The notes: generated by a model from the letters alone, not told the origin. 64,000 nucleotides of DNA from Ramicandelaber brevisporus (GCA_025201865.1 MU602698.1:13610-77609), one strand, 5' to 3'; positions 20,413 through 30,898 are shown, counted from the stretch's first letter. Made by a program: numbers and translations.

Positions 20413-22779
20413 TTATATGTTGAAGTGGAAATTGTATGGTGTCCAGACTTGCACACTGCCAGGAACACCAAATGCTCCACAGTCAATTGATGCAATCGTC
20501 AGTGCGCTTGTTGAAGCTGGATGCCAGTCGAAGTCAGCCACAGGATGCGTGTGACCAAAGTGTCTGAACACCAGTGCTGAAGGGATTCCAGCCTGAGCTG
20601 CTGCAGGGTTATCCAGTGGTTCAGCAGATGGCTTTGATAAGTCCCAGATGCAAACAGTGCCATCTAGTGAAGAAGAAGCCAAGTATCTTGAGTCGTACGG
20701 ATTGAGTTTTAGCCGAGTGATCATTTGTGTGTGAACTGACAGTGTAGCCGATAATTTGAATGTAGCGCTCGTCTTCAATCCTGCTGTTGCTGCTGATGTT
20801 GCTGCTGTTGCCGCCAAATGACTGTTTGTCCTTTTAGACCATATCCGAATACGACCAGCAGCATCACCAGTAGCAAGGTGGTCGGCATGCAGCCAGCACA
20901 CTGACCGAATGGCTGAATTGTCACCAGCGCTGCTCAAAGGATGCAAAACAGTAGAAACAGATGACTTCAAGTCGTGTTCATTGATTTGCACAACTACTAC
21001 TTCGCCATAGTTCGAGGCAGCTGCGGCGAACCCAGCTCGGAATGGACTGACTGACAACGCTGTACACACTGCAGCATGTCCTGTGAACGGAAGATGTAAT
21101 GTACCAATTTGTGACCAGGTGCTGACCATTGGGCGATAAATGTACACTGCGATGTGACCAGATTCACCAAACAATGTCGGTCTCACAAGAATCTTCCCAT
21201 GAAGTGAAAAGATGCCGCTGGCTGGAGACTCAGTCACTCGATTCTGTACACTGCTCTTGATACGAACTGAAGCCTTGATTGCATCGTCCGATGTCTTTGC
21301 TGTAGTACTGAACGACATGAATGGATCTGTAGAACTGCAACGGCCACCGAGATTAGTAATCATGTATCGAAGAATATTTTGAGTGACTAGTTCAAGCTGT
21401 GATGCCAGGCCAGCTGTGGGAATCGACATGCTTTGGGTGAATAAATCGTCGCAGTCGCTGTATCGTGGATGTGATTCATGTTGCTTTTTGACTGATTGAG
21501 ACGCCGACTGAATACATTTGGATGCGTACATTGCATAGCTGACCACTTTATCAAAGTTATTCTTTGTGCCCAGCATTGTTGACTTGTGTCGAACCATCAT
21601 GATTTCGCTGGCTGATGTGCTGCTATTCTTGATTCGTTTCTCAACAGTCACGTACAAACTGGTGAATGTTGTCCACTCGGGTGGAAGTGAGCCGTCAGCA
21701 TTGTCACTATTGCTGCTATCTAAAGGTACAGACTGCGATGAAGGAATCCACCTGATAGCTCGTGGATGAACTGTAAATGTACTGGAATCCGCTGTAGCAT
21801 CTGGGAACTGATACACATGTAATTGAGCATACAATAGTGTAGATATGATACTATGCCAATCACGAGGTCGCGGTGTAACAATAGTTGGTGGGAAATCGCC
21901 AGACAATAGTAGTGTAGATGCATTAGTGGGCAATGCCTTTGCTGTCGTGCTTGGTATCCTAGATTGAGGTCGACTTGCTGCAACTTTATCTAGAAGAGAA
22001 GGGCCTGTTCGCCTCTGCATTGTTGGAGATTGCTGTTGCCGCTGTTGTTGCCGCTGTTGTTGCCGCTGTTGTTGTGGTGTTACTATTGTTCTATTTGGCT
22101 GTCGACTTGCAGTAACCTTCTCAAGCAAAGAAAGCGGCTTCTTTTGCTCTGGCAGCGGAGGCGTCATAGAGAATAATCTACCAGGCCGTGTTGTATTCTG
22201 AGAGACTGTGGTTGATGGTGATGGTGATGGTGATGGTGATGGTGCCGGAGGTAGCGCTCGAGGAAGCGAAGCCAGACTCTTCTTCATCCATGGCTGTTGT
22301 TTACTAACTATTGGGGTACTCGATGCGACATTATTTATCTTCTTGTTAGTCTTAATTGTAGTCGGTTGCTGCTGCTGTTGCTGCTGTTGCTGCTGTTGCT
22401 GCCGCTGCTTCTGGCTGGGTTCCTCTTCGCTACTACTCGCAGTGTTCAAATGTAGTCGAGGCGATTGCAATGTCAAGTCCTTTGTCTGTCTAACAGTCGA
22501 ATCAACTGAGCCACTATGCCGATGTTTTGCATCCCTTGATATTCGATCCTGTTGTTGTTGTTGTTGTTGTTGTTGTTGAGATTGTGGTGGAGATGGCCGC
22601 CTCACACCTGGTTGATACAATTGTGGCTGCAGGTGCTGATCTTGTTGACCAGCTGGCAGCTGAGCTCGTGGCTGGACAACATTACTAGGTGGTCGCTGCT
22701 GTTGCTGTTGCTGTTGGTGTTGCTTCTGTTGGTGTTGCTTCTGTTGTTGCTGTTGTTGTGTTTGTGGGTGTCTTCTCAT
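20413..22779 (-). CDS. WD40-repeat protein with polyQ N-terminus
   Basis: 788-residue protein. Residues 1 to about 300 are low complexity, with several Gln tracts, a Pro/Ser repeat encoded by a GATGGT-type microsatellite, and two similar LLDKV/LLEKV-ASR-P segments. The C-terminal half contains WD40-like blades: ATGDAAGRIRIWSK, YLASSSLDGTVCIWDLSKP and a final DFDWHPASTS...GSVQVWTPYNF blade, preceded by weaker strands. The GHTHPVADFDWHP-type blade resembles histone-binding or peroxin-7-like beta-propellers, but the central region (about 300-560) matches no family I recognise. It probably acts as a protein-interaction scaffold; no specific role is assigned. Confidence 0.75.
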   Translation of the reverse strand: MRRHPQTQQQQQQKQHQQKQHQQQQQQQRPPSNVVQPRAQLPAGQQDQHLQPQLYQPGVRRPSPPQSQQQQQQQQQQDRISRDAKHRHSGSVDSTVRQTKDLTLQSPRLHLNTASSSEEEPSQKQRQQQQQQQQQQQQPTTIKTNKKINNVASSTPIVSKQQPWMKKSLASLPRALPPAPSPSPSPSPSTTVSQNTTRPGRLFSMTPPLPEQKKPLSLLEKVTASRQPNRTIVTPQQQRQQQRQQQRQQQSPTMQRRTGPSLLDKVAASRPQSRIPSTTAKALPTNASTLLLSGDFPPTIVTPRPRDWHSIISTLLYAQLHVYQFPDATADSSTFTVHPRAIRWIPSSQSVPLDSSNSDNADGSLPPEWTTFTSLYVTVEKRIKNSSTSASEIMMVRHKSTMLGTKNNFDKVVSYAMYASKCIQSASQSVKKQHESHPRYSDCDDLFTQSMSIPTAGLASQLELVTQNILRYMITNLGGRCSSTDPFMSFSTTAKTSDDAIKASVRIKSSVQNRVTESPASGIFSLHGKILVRPTLFGESGHIAVYIYRPMVSTWSQIGTLHLPFTGHAAVCTALSVSPFRAGFAAAASNYGEVVVVQINEHDLKSSVSTVLHPLSSAGDNSAIRSVCWLHADHLATGDAAGRIRIWSKRTNSHLAATAATSAATAGLKTSATFKLSATLSVHTQMITRLKLNPYDSRYLASSSLDGTVCIWDLSKPSAEPLDNPAAAQAGIPSALVFRHFGHTHPVADFDWHPASTSALTIASIDCGAFGVPGSVQVWTPYNFHFNI

Positions 22780-22995
22780 TTTTCATTTTTCATTGTTTTT
22801 TTTTCATCATTTTTTTTTCATTTGGGCAAATTCGCCTGGGTTCAGGGAGGGTTTCGTTGTGACAACAGCGTGTTCATTTGTCACTCGACGCGTAATCTAC
22901 ATCATCTGAATACTAAAGAAGAAAACAAAAACTATCAATTAAAAGAGCAAAGGTGTTTTACTTTTTATTACTAAAACAACAAGTATGCTAATTAA

Positions 22996-24177
22996 CTAGT
23001 TATAGCCTTCGCGCTGCTTTACAATAGCAAAGTAAGGATGAAGCATAGCCTCTCTCGGAGTCAATCTCATCTGGTGATCGTATTGAAGCAGTCCATCCAA
23101 GAACGAAATGGCTTGCTCATTCGCCAAATGCTGATTTTCTGGAGTAATAAATTTAATCCAGGGTTTGCGAGAATAAACACCCATGATTGGATGATATCTT
23201 GGATGGAGCTTGATTCTGTACTTGTTCAAATACTTGTTAAACCCATCAGTTCCCAATACTTTGACAATTTTAACCAGCTGATCATCGTTGTCTGTTCCAT
23301 GGAAGAAGTTATCGCGCTTGAAGATCATCGATGCAAACATACAGCCCAAGGACCACATGTCAAGTGAATAGTCGTACTCTAGCAAATCAACCAGCAACTC
23401 AGGGCCTTTGTAGTATCTGGAGGCTACTCGCACATTGTACTCCATGTGTTCATGGTAAAATTCAGCCAGACCCCAATCAATCAGGCGCAAAGTGCGGGTT
23501 TGGTGATCAATCATGACATTGTGCGGCTTGACATCTCTGTGCATAATGCCTCGAGAGTGTGCAAATTCCAGTGCAATTAATAGTTGATAAATATAGTAGC
23601 GGATATCATAATCCGTGAATTGAGGATAGAGTGTCTTAAAGTCGGTGTTGTTCACATGTTCAAATATCAATGCAGGTGTCTTTGAATCAGGATCACGCAC
23701 AATATCATAGAGTTGAATAATGTTTGGACCGCCTCTCAAGTTTTGCAGAATTTTGATTTCACGCTTAATCTTCTTCTTTTTGACTGGCTTTAGCACCTTA
23801 ATCACACACTTGTCTGGATATCTCAGCATTCTGATATTGTCACTCTCAATTGCTTCGTCATGATTATCAACTTTACTATCCTCCCTTTTGATTCCATTCC
23901 CATTAATATTAATATTAGCATTGCCATCAATAAATGGAAGTGGATCTGGCTTTCCAGCAGCGGTGACTGCCACATGCCCAACGATTACACCTTCAAACAC
24001 TTCAGAGTACTTGCCTCTGCCCAACTTTCTTACAATTTCATAATTATCTGGAGTATGCCATTCAATCTCCACCTCGTCGTAATTCCAATAGCTCTGAGGA
24101 AGTCTTTTGTTCACATCCGAATGTTCACGAGCCACTGACGGCAAGTGATTGGTAGTCGGTGGTCCCACTGTAGCCAT
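22996..24177 (-). CDS. CKA1: Casein kinase 2 catalytic subunit alpha
   Basis: 393-residue Ser/Thr kinase of the CK2 tetramer, constitutively active in nucleus and cytosol. Diagnostic features are the glycine loop [11 protein letters not shown], the basic helix-C stretch [15 protein letters not shown], the catalytic loop [15 protein letters not shown] in place of DFG (a CK2 hallmark) and the activation segment [16 protein letters not shown]. Between strands beta-2 and beta-3 there is an insert of about 45 residues (Asn/Ile- and Asp/Glu-rich, near residues 75-122) that most CK2 alpha proteins lack; some fungal CKA1 proteins carry an insert in this area. All catalytic residues are intact. Confidence 0.96.
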   Translation of the reverse strand: MATVGPPTTNHLPSVAREHSDVNKRLPQSYWNYDEVEIEWHTPDNYEIVRKLGRGKYSEVFEGVIVGHVAVTAAGKPDPLPFIDGNANININGNGIKREDSKVDNHDEAIESDNIRMLRYPDKCVIKVLKPVKKKKIKREIKILQNLRGGPNIIQLYDIVRDPDSKTPALIFEHVNNTDFKTLYPQFTDYDIRYYIYQLLIALEFAHSRGIMHRDVKPHNVMIDHQTRTLRLIDWGLAEFYHEHMEYNVRVASRYYKGPELLVDLLEYDYSLDMWSLGCMFASMIFKRDNFFHGTDNDDQLVKIVKVLGTDGFNKYLNKYRIKLHPRYHPIMGVYSRKPWIKFITPENQHLANEQAISFLDGLLQYDHQMRLTPREAMLHPYFAIVKQREGYN

Positions 24178-25253
24178 TCAAGAGAAGATGAGCCGCTGTA
24201 TGCTTTGCTTGCTACGAAAATAAAAAGGAAGAGGAAGAGAATAGAGTGAAAGGAAGAGAGATTGGGTACTATGGGGTTTGAGGTTGTTGCTGTTATTGCT
24301 GCTGTTGTTGTTGTTGTTGTTGTTGTTGTTGCTGTTGTTGTTGGTGATGAGCACAGCGTCGGAATCTTTCGCTACAGCGGCAGCAGTCGTCGTCGCAGCT
24401 GTTGCAGTTTCTTTTTTTGAGGAGTTTGGGATTCAGAGAGTGCGGAAGATCAAACAAACAGCCACCACAACAGCCCGTCGCCGCAGAAAATTGCCCCAAA
24501 ATAACCTCCTCTATTTTAATAAAGAAAGCTAAAATCGATCAACAACTGCTTTAAAATAGAAGTAATTAGTCACCAGCCTCCGCTGTACGCAAGAGGTCAA
24601 CCTGACATCCATCAGCGCGGCCGCATTCATTCTCCCGAGTAAGCACGGCCTCCAGATACATGAACAAGCAACCGGTGTATTATTGCGCAAAGTTGACAGT
24701 TGTTTTCCTCCTGAATCCTTCATTTCTTGTGAACTGTGACTTTCGTTGCAATGACGGATGCTGTGGGAGTTAACCATACTTTGAGAGCCAAAAAGAAGCA
24801 AACACAAACAAGTAAAGAATGTTTGAAGAGTATGAGAGGGTTATATATGAGTACACAATCGACGAATTACACAAGAAAATGATCATCTTGATCGATAATC
24901 ATGAAGATTCTTAGCCAACGCAGCATGGGCACATCTAGACCGAAAGTGCCGCAGCTGATGTCTTAATCGCCTGTTTCAAGACCAACTTAATCCGGCAAGC
25001 GGACCAACAACACTCATTACACGCAGCGATTGGCACAGTTTCAATTAAAAAATTAATCGTGGCTTTGTTTTTTTGCCAAGGCAAGCCGCGGCTTGTTTGA
25101 CAAATTCTGTTCAACAACTTCCCTTCGCAAGTCCGCCTTTTTCTATTGAGAAACTTTGTACCTCTTTCCGTCGTGCGTGTATCTTCTTTCCTTCTTCTCT
25201 CTTCTCTCTTCTCTATTGACCACTCGCAACAATTCATCACTTTTCTATCAAAA
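24178..25253. other. Divergent intergenic region CKA1 / J-like gene
   Basis: 1.08 kb between two divergently transcribed genes. A GTT/GCT microsatellite lies at 24284-24343 in the CKA1 leader and creates a spurious poly-Leu/poly-Gln open frame. The final 100 bp before 25254 is CT-rich (leader of the plus-strand gene). No other gene was seen. Confidence 0.6.
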
Positions 25254-26435
25254 ATGACCGGTTCAACAGCTGTTTCTGTCGAGGAAGTTGAAGTGCCGCT
25301 GCTGCCTGCATACAACAAGGAATTCTATCGTGACCTCGATGTGCCTCAACACGCGTCACAAGACGAAGTTCTGGAGGCTGCCACTCACGCCTTCTATCAA
25401 CTCTGCGGATACTACCCATCGCCCACAACCGCCGAGCCAGTTTACAAGGTCGTCAAGAAAGATGTGCTCACCAAGAGTACAACCATCCTAACTGCATTCA
25501 GTACTCTCTACGATGCCAAGTCTCGTGCAGCCTACGACAAGTTTGGAGATAGAATGTTTAAATTGCTTAACATTGACAGTCATGTTGCAATTGGACATCC
25601 ATCAGCTTTCAATAAATGGGGCTGGGAGCTGGATGTTCGCCTTGTCTTGGTGGCTTTTCTGTTCATGATAGGGCTGGATGAGCTGCTAATTTATTATGAT
25701 ATACCTGGTCGTGCCACTCTGGTGAATCTAACTCCAGTATTTATATTATTAGGCACGCCTACAATCATCACGATTCGAAACATAGTGAGATATCTGTATC
25801 TTTCGTCGACCAGCGAGATCAAGCAGGCTAATCCTCATCTCACCAGCGCGATTGATCCATCTCGTGAGCACCTTGTCCGCCTGTATGGCAGTCATTTGGT
25901 ATTCAGCGAGTCAGCTCAAGCCATTTTATTCCTTTTCTGCGGCCTCGCTCATCTTATACTGTTTGTTGTATTTCCTACTGGTGTTGATTACATTTCACTC
26001 TTATACATCTATGTAATTTTATCTGCAATCGTTTCACCCATCGTTGGATTTGGTACTTCATTCAGCACATTTGCTCACAACGGCGGTTACAGCGTTCCAC
26101 ACCTGGGCATCTTCTTCCACACAGTCGCATCGCGTGTAAGCGTTGACCTTCCCAATCTCAATGCTGAAAGTCGTGAGAAGCTATTTGAATTGATCGACAG
26201 CGTGGTGTTTACTGCTCGTCGCAAAGCGCTCGTGCTCAATGCACCCTACATTGCGACTGTTGCTTCCGTTACACTCATGCCATTTACCTGGAATTTATTT
26301 TTTTGGCTTCTAGTGGTGTCTTGGGTGGCCTACTTTGGAACTTACTATGGATTCGTAGCGATTGTAAACATCGTCATGTATCTATCTAAGCGTCACTGGT
26401 CTTACACAGGCTATGCTCAACACAGTGCTGCCTAA
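25254..26435 (+). CDS. Multi-pass membrane protein with degenerate J-like domain
   Basis: 393-residue protein. Residues about 20-105 read like a DnaJ domain (EFYRDLDVPQHASQDEV, then a helix ending AYDKFGD), but the HPD loop that stimulates Hsp70 ATPase is replaced by a sequence around YYPSPTT, with about 20 extra residues before the third helix. It is therefore a J-like protein. About six hydrophobic segments follow (around LVLVAFLFMIGL, FILLGTPTIITI, AILFLFCGLAHLILFVVF, ISLLYIYVILSAIVSPIV, IATVASVTLMPFTW and FFWLLVVSWVAYFG), suggesting an ER or mitochondrial membrane protein. The frame extends to a Met at 25146, but the sequence between is CT-rich leader, so 25254 (AAAATGACC context) is preferred. 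The family is not recognised. Confidence 0.7.
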   Translation: MTGSTAVSVEEVEVPLLPAYNKEFYRDLDVPQHASQDEVLEAATHAFYQLCGYYPSPTTAEPVYKVVKKDVLTKSTTILTAFSTLYDAKSRAAYDKFGDRMFKLLNIDSHVAIGHPSAFNKWGWELDVRLVLVAFLFMIGLDELLIYYDIPGRATLVNLTPVFILLGTPTIITIRNIVRYLYLSSTSEIKQANPHLTSAIDPSREHLVRLYGSHLVFSESAQAILFLFCGLAHLILFVVFPTGVDYISLLYIYVILSAIVSPIVGFGTSFSTFAHNGGYSVPHLGIFFHTVASRVSVDLPNLNAESREKLFELIDSVVFTARRKALVLNAPYIATVASVTLMPFTWNLFFWLLVVSWVAYFGTYYGFVAIVNIVMYLSKRHWSYTGYAQHSAA

Positions 26436-26764
26436 GCTATCTAGTTTAACACGTCTGTTTTTTTTTTTATAATACCATTTCGTTTGATCAGATCACGATG
26501 ACTGGTTGAATCATTCCGCCAGCGTTGTACTGGCTGAGTGAGCATCTCATGCAGTCGCATGTGACTAAGATTTGGCGGCTGATATCTTGCGCACCACACA
26601 GAACGGATCGATGCAAAGTGATTTGTGATGAAAGAGAGGGACTGCTACGGTGTCGACAATGTTCAGATGTCAAACTCCATCCTTTTCTGCTCGTGCACAA
26701 CACAGTCTGTTTGCTCCTCTGTACGAATACTCCACCAGCTAACAAACACGACACACTCTCACAG
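26436..26764. other. Intergenic region before the first mitochondrial carrier
   Basis: 329 bp containing a poly-T run at about 26458-26470 (3' end of the J-like gene) and the upstream region of the carrier. The carrier frame is open back to 26525, but those 80 codons have no carrier features and are Cys-rich. Confidence 0.5.
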
Positions 26765-27817
26765 ATGACTACAAACGTTCTCCGAAATGAACTCCCACCG
26801 CCACTGCCACCATCTCATCAGGACGGTGGCAGCAGCAACAGCAGCAACAGCAACAGCAACAACAGCAGCAGCAACAGTAGCAACAGAGATGACAACGCCA
26901 ACGCCAACGCCAGCAACTCAAGTGCAGTTTGGAACCACCTCGCCGGCTTCGTTGTCGGAGTCGCGTCAGGCGTCACCAAGCTCCTCGTTGGCCACCCTTG
27001 GGACGTTATCAAGGTTCGAATGCAATCCGATGGCCAGCGATTTGGCGGTCCATGGAACTGCTTGCGCCAGACCATTTCTCAAGAATCAGTCAGGGCATTG
27101 TACAAAGGTGCATCGACGCCACTGCTTGGATGGACACTAATGGATTCTGTCATGCTCGGGACACTGGTCAATTCGCGGCTACTGATCAAACAGCACATTT
27201 TGAACGATGATCCGGATCTGCCACTGTTGTTTCATCACCATGCAGCGGCAGGATTGGCGGCGGGCATCACAGTGTCATTTGTGGCAACACCGATTGAGCT
27301 TGTTAAGGTAAAGCTACAGACGCAGTATGCAAGGTTTGGAGAAGGGTACATAGGTCCCGTTGAATGTGCACGACGGCTGGTTGCCAGATACGGTCCATTT
27401 AAAGGGCTGTACACGGGGCTTGTTGGTACGATGGCCATGCGTGGGTTTCTATCGGTGTATTGGTCGAGCTATGAATGGTATCTCAGCATGCTGAGGAAGA
27501 GTTTCCCCAACATGTCAGACACTGCTGCTACATTTTATGCCGGTGGAGTTGCTGCATCGACGTACTGGACGGTTGTATTTCCGGTTGATCTAGTCAAGAA
27601 CAAGTATATGGCACTGGCAAGTCCGATTGGAGACGATGCAGCACCTCAGCAGAAAAAGATTACACTGCGAAGTGTTGCGCGGCATGTGTATGCAACCGAA
27701 GGATGGCGTGGATTCTTCCGAGGATTCACGCCTGCGTTTATTCGCGCATTCCCCACCAACGCCTCGGCTGTCTTTGTGTTCAATCTCTTTGGCGGGTTCG
27801 CAAGTACATCCTCGTGA
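26765..27817 (+). CDS. Mitochondrial carrier (SLC25) family protein
   Basis: 350-residue inner-membrane solute carrier with three tandem repeats. The PX[DE]XX[KR]X[KR] signatures are HPWDVIKVRMQ, TPIELVKVKLQ and FPVDLVKNKYM. The first repeat (GVASGVTKLLVGHPWDVIKVRMQ region) most resembles the carnitine/acylcarnitine-ornithine branch, so the substrate may be a carnitine ester or basic amino acid, but this is inference. Residues 1 to about 55 are Pro/Ser/Asn/Ala-rich and include a CAACAG microsatellite. The Met at 26765 is chosen over the upstream in-frame Met at 26525 because the extra 80 residues have no family match. The next gene converges on it 102 bp downstream. Confidence 0.88.
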   Translation: MTTNVLRNELPPPLPPSHQDGGSSNSSNSNSNNSSSNSSNRDDNANANASNSSAVWNHLAGFVVGVASGVTKLLVGHPWDVIKVRMQSDGQRFGGPWNCLRQTISQESVRALYKGASTPLLGWTLMDSVMLGTLVNSRLLIKQHILNDDPDLPLLFHHHAAAGLAAGITVSFVATPIELVKVKLQTQYARFGEGYIGPVECARRLVARYGPFKGLYTGLVGTMAMRGFLSVYWSSYEWYLSMLRKSFPNMSDTAATFYAGGVAASTYWTVVFPVDLVKNKYMALASPIGDDAAPQQKKITLRSVARHVYATEGWRGFFRGFTPAFIRAFPTNASAVFVFNLFGGFASTSS

Positions 27818-27919
27818 TCCTAAATATGCACTCGGTAAACAAAAAAGGAAAAGAAGTGTATCACAATTGAACTTTTTTATTAATCAAAGACAGTGGTAGT
27901 GTATTAATATATCACATTG

Positions 27920-28774
27920 TTAAACTTTGTCGCTGAGAATGATTTTGCTTTGCTCATAGGCGCCAAGGAAGATGAATCCGCCAATACTGATCCAAATGAC
28001 TCGAGGCACGAATCCCTTCGTCAATGCTCTAGGTCCCTCCTCCCTCACAATTTCCTTGGCAGTGTCCCACATTGATCCTGATCTTGACAGCATCACTCGG
28101 GTCTTGACAACATCCAGCGGTGTCGTTAATCCAGCAGCCACTCCTCCGGATACAAATCCGCACATTGCACTTCGTAGTCCATCATCCAGTCTCTCTCTGC
28201 CTAATCGCTTGGCGTAGGATGCTCTTAATGCTTCATACAGCGAGAACTGAATGCAGGTGAATGGAATTTCTCGAGCAACTGTTGTCAGATATCCTCGATA
28301 CAAGCCTCTCACCAAGCCAGCGTCACTTTTGGCAATGTTGCGAATGGCATCTGCGATTGAGCTGTGCTGACCAGCCTGCATTCGCTGTTTGACAACTTCC
28401 GTTGGAACTCGCGCGATACATGCTGCAATCTCGCCAAGCGATGCTGCTGCCATGTGGATAAATGGACTTGGCAGCCCATCCTTCGATGTGCCAAACTGTC
28501 GAACTAGTGCGGCCTTTGTCTTTTCGTACCCGACAAAGAACAAGGCGGCACCGGGAGCCGATCCAATGACGGCTGAGCTGAGGCCATTGTACACGCCGCG
28601 GAAGCCACCAGCTGCTCTGAAGCCCTGCTTGGACTGCAAGCGCGTCTTCAGAGTGTCTAGTGGGAACAAGGCAACATCGACTGAAAGTCCAGCCATGGCG
28701 CCAGACAGCAAAGCCTGGGTAGCCGTTGCGGCCGGTGGTGGTGGCGGCGGACTGGAAGAGGAACTGGTCGTCAT
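27920..28774 (-). CDS. PET8: Mitochondrial S-adenosylmethionine carrier
   Basis: 284-residue SLC25 carrier that exchanges cytosolic SAM for S-adenosylhomocysteine across the inner mitochondrial membrane (yeast Pet8, human SLC25A26). Signatures are FPLDTLKTRLQSKQGF, VPTEVVKQRMQAGQ and TPLDVVKTRVMLS. The FRGVYNGLSSAVIGSAPGAALFF segment and the C-terminal FVPRVIWISIGGFIFLGAYE are typical of this subfamily. The frame is open to 28846, but the Met at 28774 gives the normal family length and removes a non-homologous 24-residue head. A Pro-rich stretch follows the start. Confidence 0.92.
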   Translation of the reverse strand: MTTSSSSSPPPPPPAATATQALLSGAMAGLSVDVALFPLDTLKTRLQSKQGFRAAGGFRGVYNGLSSAVIGSAPGAALFFVGYEKTKAALVRQFGTSKDGLPSPFIHMAAASLGEIAACIARVPTEVVKQRMQAGQHSSIADAIRNIAKSDAGLVRGLYRGYLTTVAREIPFTCIQFSLYEALRASYAKRLGRERLDDGLRSAMCGFVSGGVAAGLTTPLDVVKTRVMLSRSGSMWDTAKEIVREEGPRALTKGFVPRVIWISIGGFIFLGAYEQSKIILSDKV

Positions 28775-29090
28775 CACAAGAGCAGGAATATTTTTTTGGT
28801 ATGGAGATCTGCGGAGAGTTCGACTCCACATCAAACACACTGACAAAGAGGAGCGCCATCTGATTCAACGCTCGTTCGCAGTGGCGGCATTCATGATACA
28901 CACTTTCGAGAAAACCTATCATTAGCATCTACAAATCCAAATCAATGTCCTTTCCCCGTCCCTCCCCCCTAACTTCATCAAGCAGGATCAACTAAATCGA
29001 TTCGCCCTTTTTGTTTACAAAGGGACAACGATAGCGAACTATTCGAGGCAGAATTCAACATGTGCATTCATTGTATTTTGTTTTCAAAGT
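28775..29090. other. Intergenic region PET8 / RPL31
   Basis: 316 bp holding the PET8 upstream region and the RPL31 3' end. The RPL31 stop is followed (minus strand) by A/T-rich sequence. Nothing else was seen. Confidence 0.4.
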
Positions 29091-29447
29091 TTACTGGTCA
29101 TCCTCAACGGTCTCAGTCTCAAGGCCCTTGAAGGTGGTGACTGGGACGAAGGTAACATGAGAGTAAAGCTTCTCCTTAGCACCCTCAGCATCGTTACGCT
29201 TGCGAGCAATGCGGACACGAATGCGGTGTGGGACGGCCTTAACACCACGAGTCCACAACTGCTTGTTAAGCTCTGGGTCGAGACGGACGTCGGCGGTGCC
29301 CATGGCACGGAGGGCAAACTCCTTAACGGCCTTGATGGCCTTTGGAGCGCGCTTCTTGAAAGTAGCGCCGAAAACGTGCTTGTGGAGGTGGATCGTGTAC
29401 TCGCGAGTGACAACCTCGTTAAGAGAGCTCTTCTTTTGTTCGGACAT
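29091..29447 (-). CDS. RPL31: Large-subunit ribosomal protein eL31
   Basis: 118-residue component of the cytosolic 60S ribosomal subunit near the exit tunnel. Conserved blocks are [52 protein letters not shown] and [16 protein letters not shown]. The start at 29447 (MSEQKK) gives the usual family length; a Met three codons upstream (29456) is less likely. No intron is present, which is unusual for a fungal ribosomal protein gene and supports an intron-poor genome. Confidence 0.97.
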   Translation of the reverse strand: MSEQKKSSLNEVVTREYTIHLHKHVFGATFKKRAPKAIKAVKEFALRAMGTADVRLDPELNKQLWTRGVKAVPHRIRVRIARKRNDAEGAKEKLYSHVTFVPVTTFKGLETETVEDDQ

Positions 29448-29863
29448 ATTGATCAAACTGCTACTCTGCGACTGATGTTGATTTTGGCTATAAATACGTT
29501 GTTCGGGTTGAGAGGGTGTAATCTGGCCCTTTTCTGAGCGGCTGATCTAGAGGCGGTGCAATTCTGTGTGTTGTATGTGCATGTGCATGTGTGTGTTTGC
29601 GCGCGATCTGTCTGGAAATTAATTTCTGAGTGCGTGAGTCAAATCTTGGAAAAAAGGCAGCAAAATTATTATTTTTGATAAAATTCAATTCAATTCAATT
29701 TCATTTTCAATGGAAAATACAACCAAACGGTCCCATTTAAGCAATGGCATGTCAATATATATATGTATAACTGTTGCTACAGATTGAGAGGAAGAGGATG
29801 AGAGCAAATGTTTATTCAAAAAAATATAGATAGATAGAATGTGAGAAAGAAAGAGAACTTGAC
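29448..29863. other. Intergenic region RPL31 / PHA2
   Basis: 416 bp. Contains the RPL31 promoter side (GTGTGT-rich run at about 29570-29600) and a TATATATATGTATA stretch at about 29755-29768. No gene was recognised. Confidence 0.4.
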
Positions 29864-30898
29864 TTAGCCACCAATTCCGAAGCGTGAATCAGTTGAAGAG
29901 GAATACACAGATGTATAGCGAGGATATGACCCAAGAACATGGACTTCACGGGCAAACTCTCGCAAATGCTCCAGCGCACGACGCACATTATCATCCGCAG
30001 AGCTACCGTCGATATCAACCAGAATTGTATATTCCCAGGGCGAGCCCATACGCGCCGGATTCGCCGAACGGGCAGATGGACGAGCATCAATCTTGCACAC
30101 GTTGATGTCGCGCATGGCAAAGCACCCCATTGTCTTGAACAACGTGCCAGTGCGATTTTGAACAACAACGGCAAGCGACGTCTTTGGAAGCAGGTGGCGC
30201 TCGGGAACGATGGGGCTGCGAGACACAATCACGTAGCGGGTGAGGTTGTGTGGCGCCGCCTCAGGGTGGGCAATGTCGTCAACGAGAACGCTGAGATCAA
30301 ACAGAGCAGCAGTCTCTTTGCTGGCGATGGCAGCGCGGTTCAAGTGACCCCCAAGAGCCACATCTTGGGCACAGCTGGCCGTGCTATTGCCATGGACCGA
30401 CAGCACACCACTTTTGGTGCCAACACCGCCCTTGGACTTCGTGGCAGCTGCCACAGCGGCCGGCAGCGTATCTACAAAGCGCTCGCACTGTGCCAAGACA
30501 TCAGGGTGGCTCCACACTTCTGTGATATCCTCCAGCTTGGATCCCTTTGGTGCCAGCAGGCAATACTTCTCCTCATTGACAAGCTCACCAGTAATGTGCA
30601 GCTGAGGACGCGAGCGCATCAGCAAGTCCATGTGCGCCGTCAGCGTACCCGTCAGGATATTCTCAAGTGGCAAGATGATGTGATCAACTTGGCCATTTTG
30701 CACAGCATGGACCAGAGCATCCAGAGTCGCGAATGGAACAGTTTCAACTTTGCAGTTCTTGCTGGAAAACAGAGGCACGCTTGGCAGCGGACCAGCAACG
30801 AACAGGCTATAAAGCTTCTTTGCAGCGCCGTCTGAGAACGCGCCGTGGATACCCTGGAAGCCGATTCGAACCGTTGCTGCGCTGGTAGTTCCCGTCAT
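29864..30898 (-). CDS. PHA2: Prephenate dehydratase
   Basis: 344-residue enzyme converting prephenate to phenylpyruvate in phenylalanine biosynthesis. The periplasmic-binding-like catalytic domain starts at IGFQGIHGAFSD and has LPLENILTGT and the loop HNLTRYVIVSR, the equivalent of the family TRF motif with Tyr in place of Phe; the catalytic Thr is kept. The ACT regulatory domain follows (LAVVVQNRTGTLFKTMGCFA, then INVCKIDARPS where ESRP is usual, then YTILVDIDG), so Phe feedback may be altered. An insert of about 25 residues rich in Ala, Lys and Gly lies near residue 155. Single frame; start at the first Met. Confidence 0.93.
   Translation of the reverse strand: MTGTTSAATVRIGFQGIHGAFSDGAAKKLYSLFVAGPLPSVPLFSSKNCKVETVPFATLDALVHAVQNGQVDHIILPLENILTGTLTAHMDLLMRSRPQLHITGELVNEEKYCLLAPKGSKLEDITEVWSHPDVLAQCERFVDTLPAAVAAATKSKGGVGTKSGVLSVHGNSTASCAQDVALGGHLNRAAIASKETAALFDLSVLVDDIAHPEAAPHNLTRYVIVSRSPIVPERHLLPKTSLAVVVQNRTGTLFKTMGCFAMRDINVCKIDARPSARSANPARMGSPWEYTILVDIDGSSADDNVRRALEHLREFAREVHVLGSYPRYTSVYSSSTDSRFGIGG

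Noticed and set aside
22208-22579. Cys/Leu-rich frame antisense to the WD40 protein
   Set aside because: Shadow of polyQ coding on the other strand.
24278-24532. Poly-Leu frame (and poly-Gln frame on the other strand)
   Set aside because: Produced by the GTT/GCT microsatellite in the CKA1 leader; no domain.
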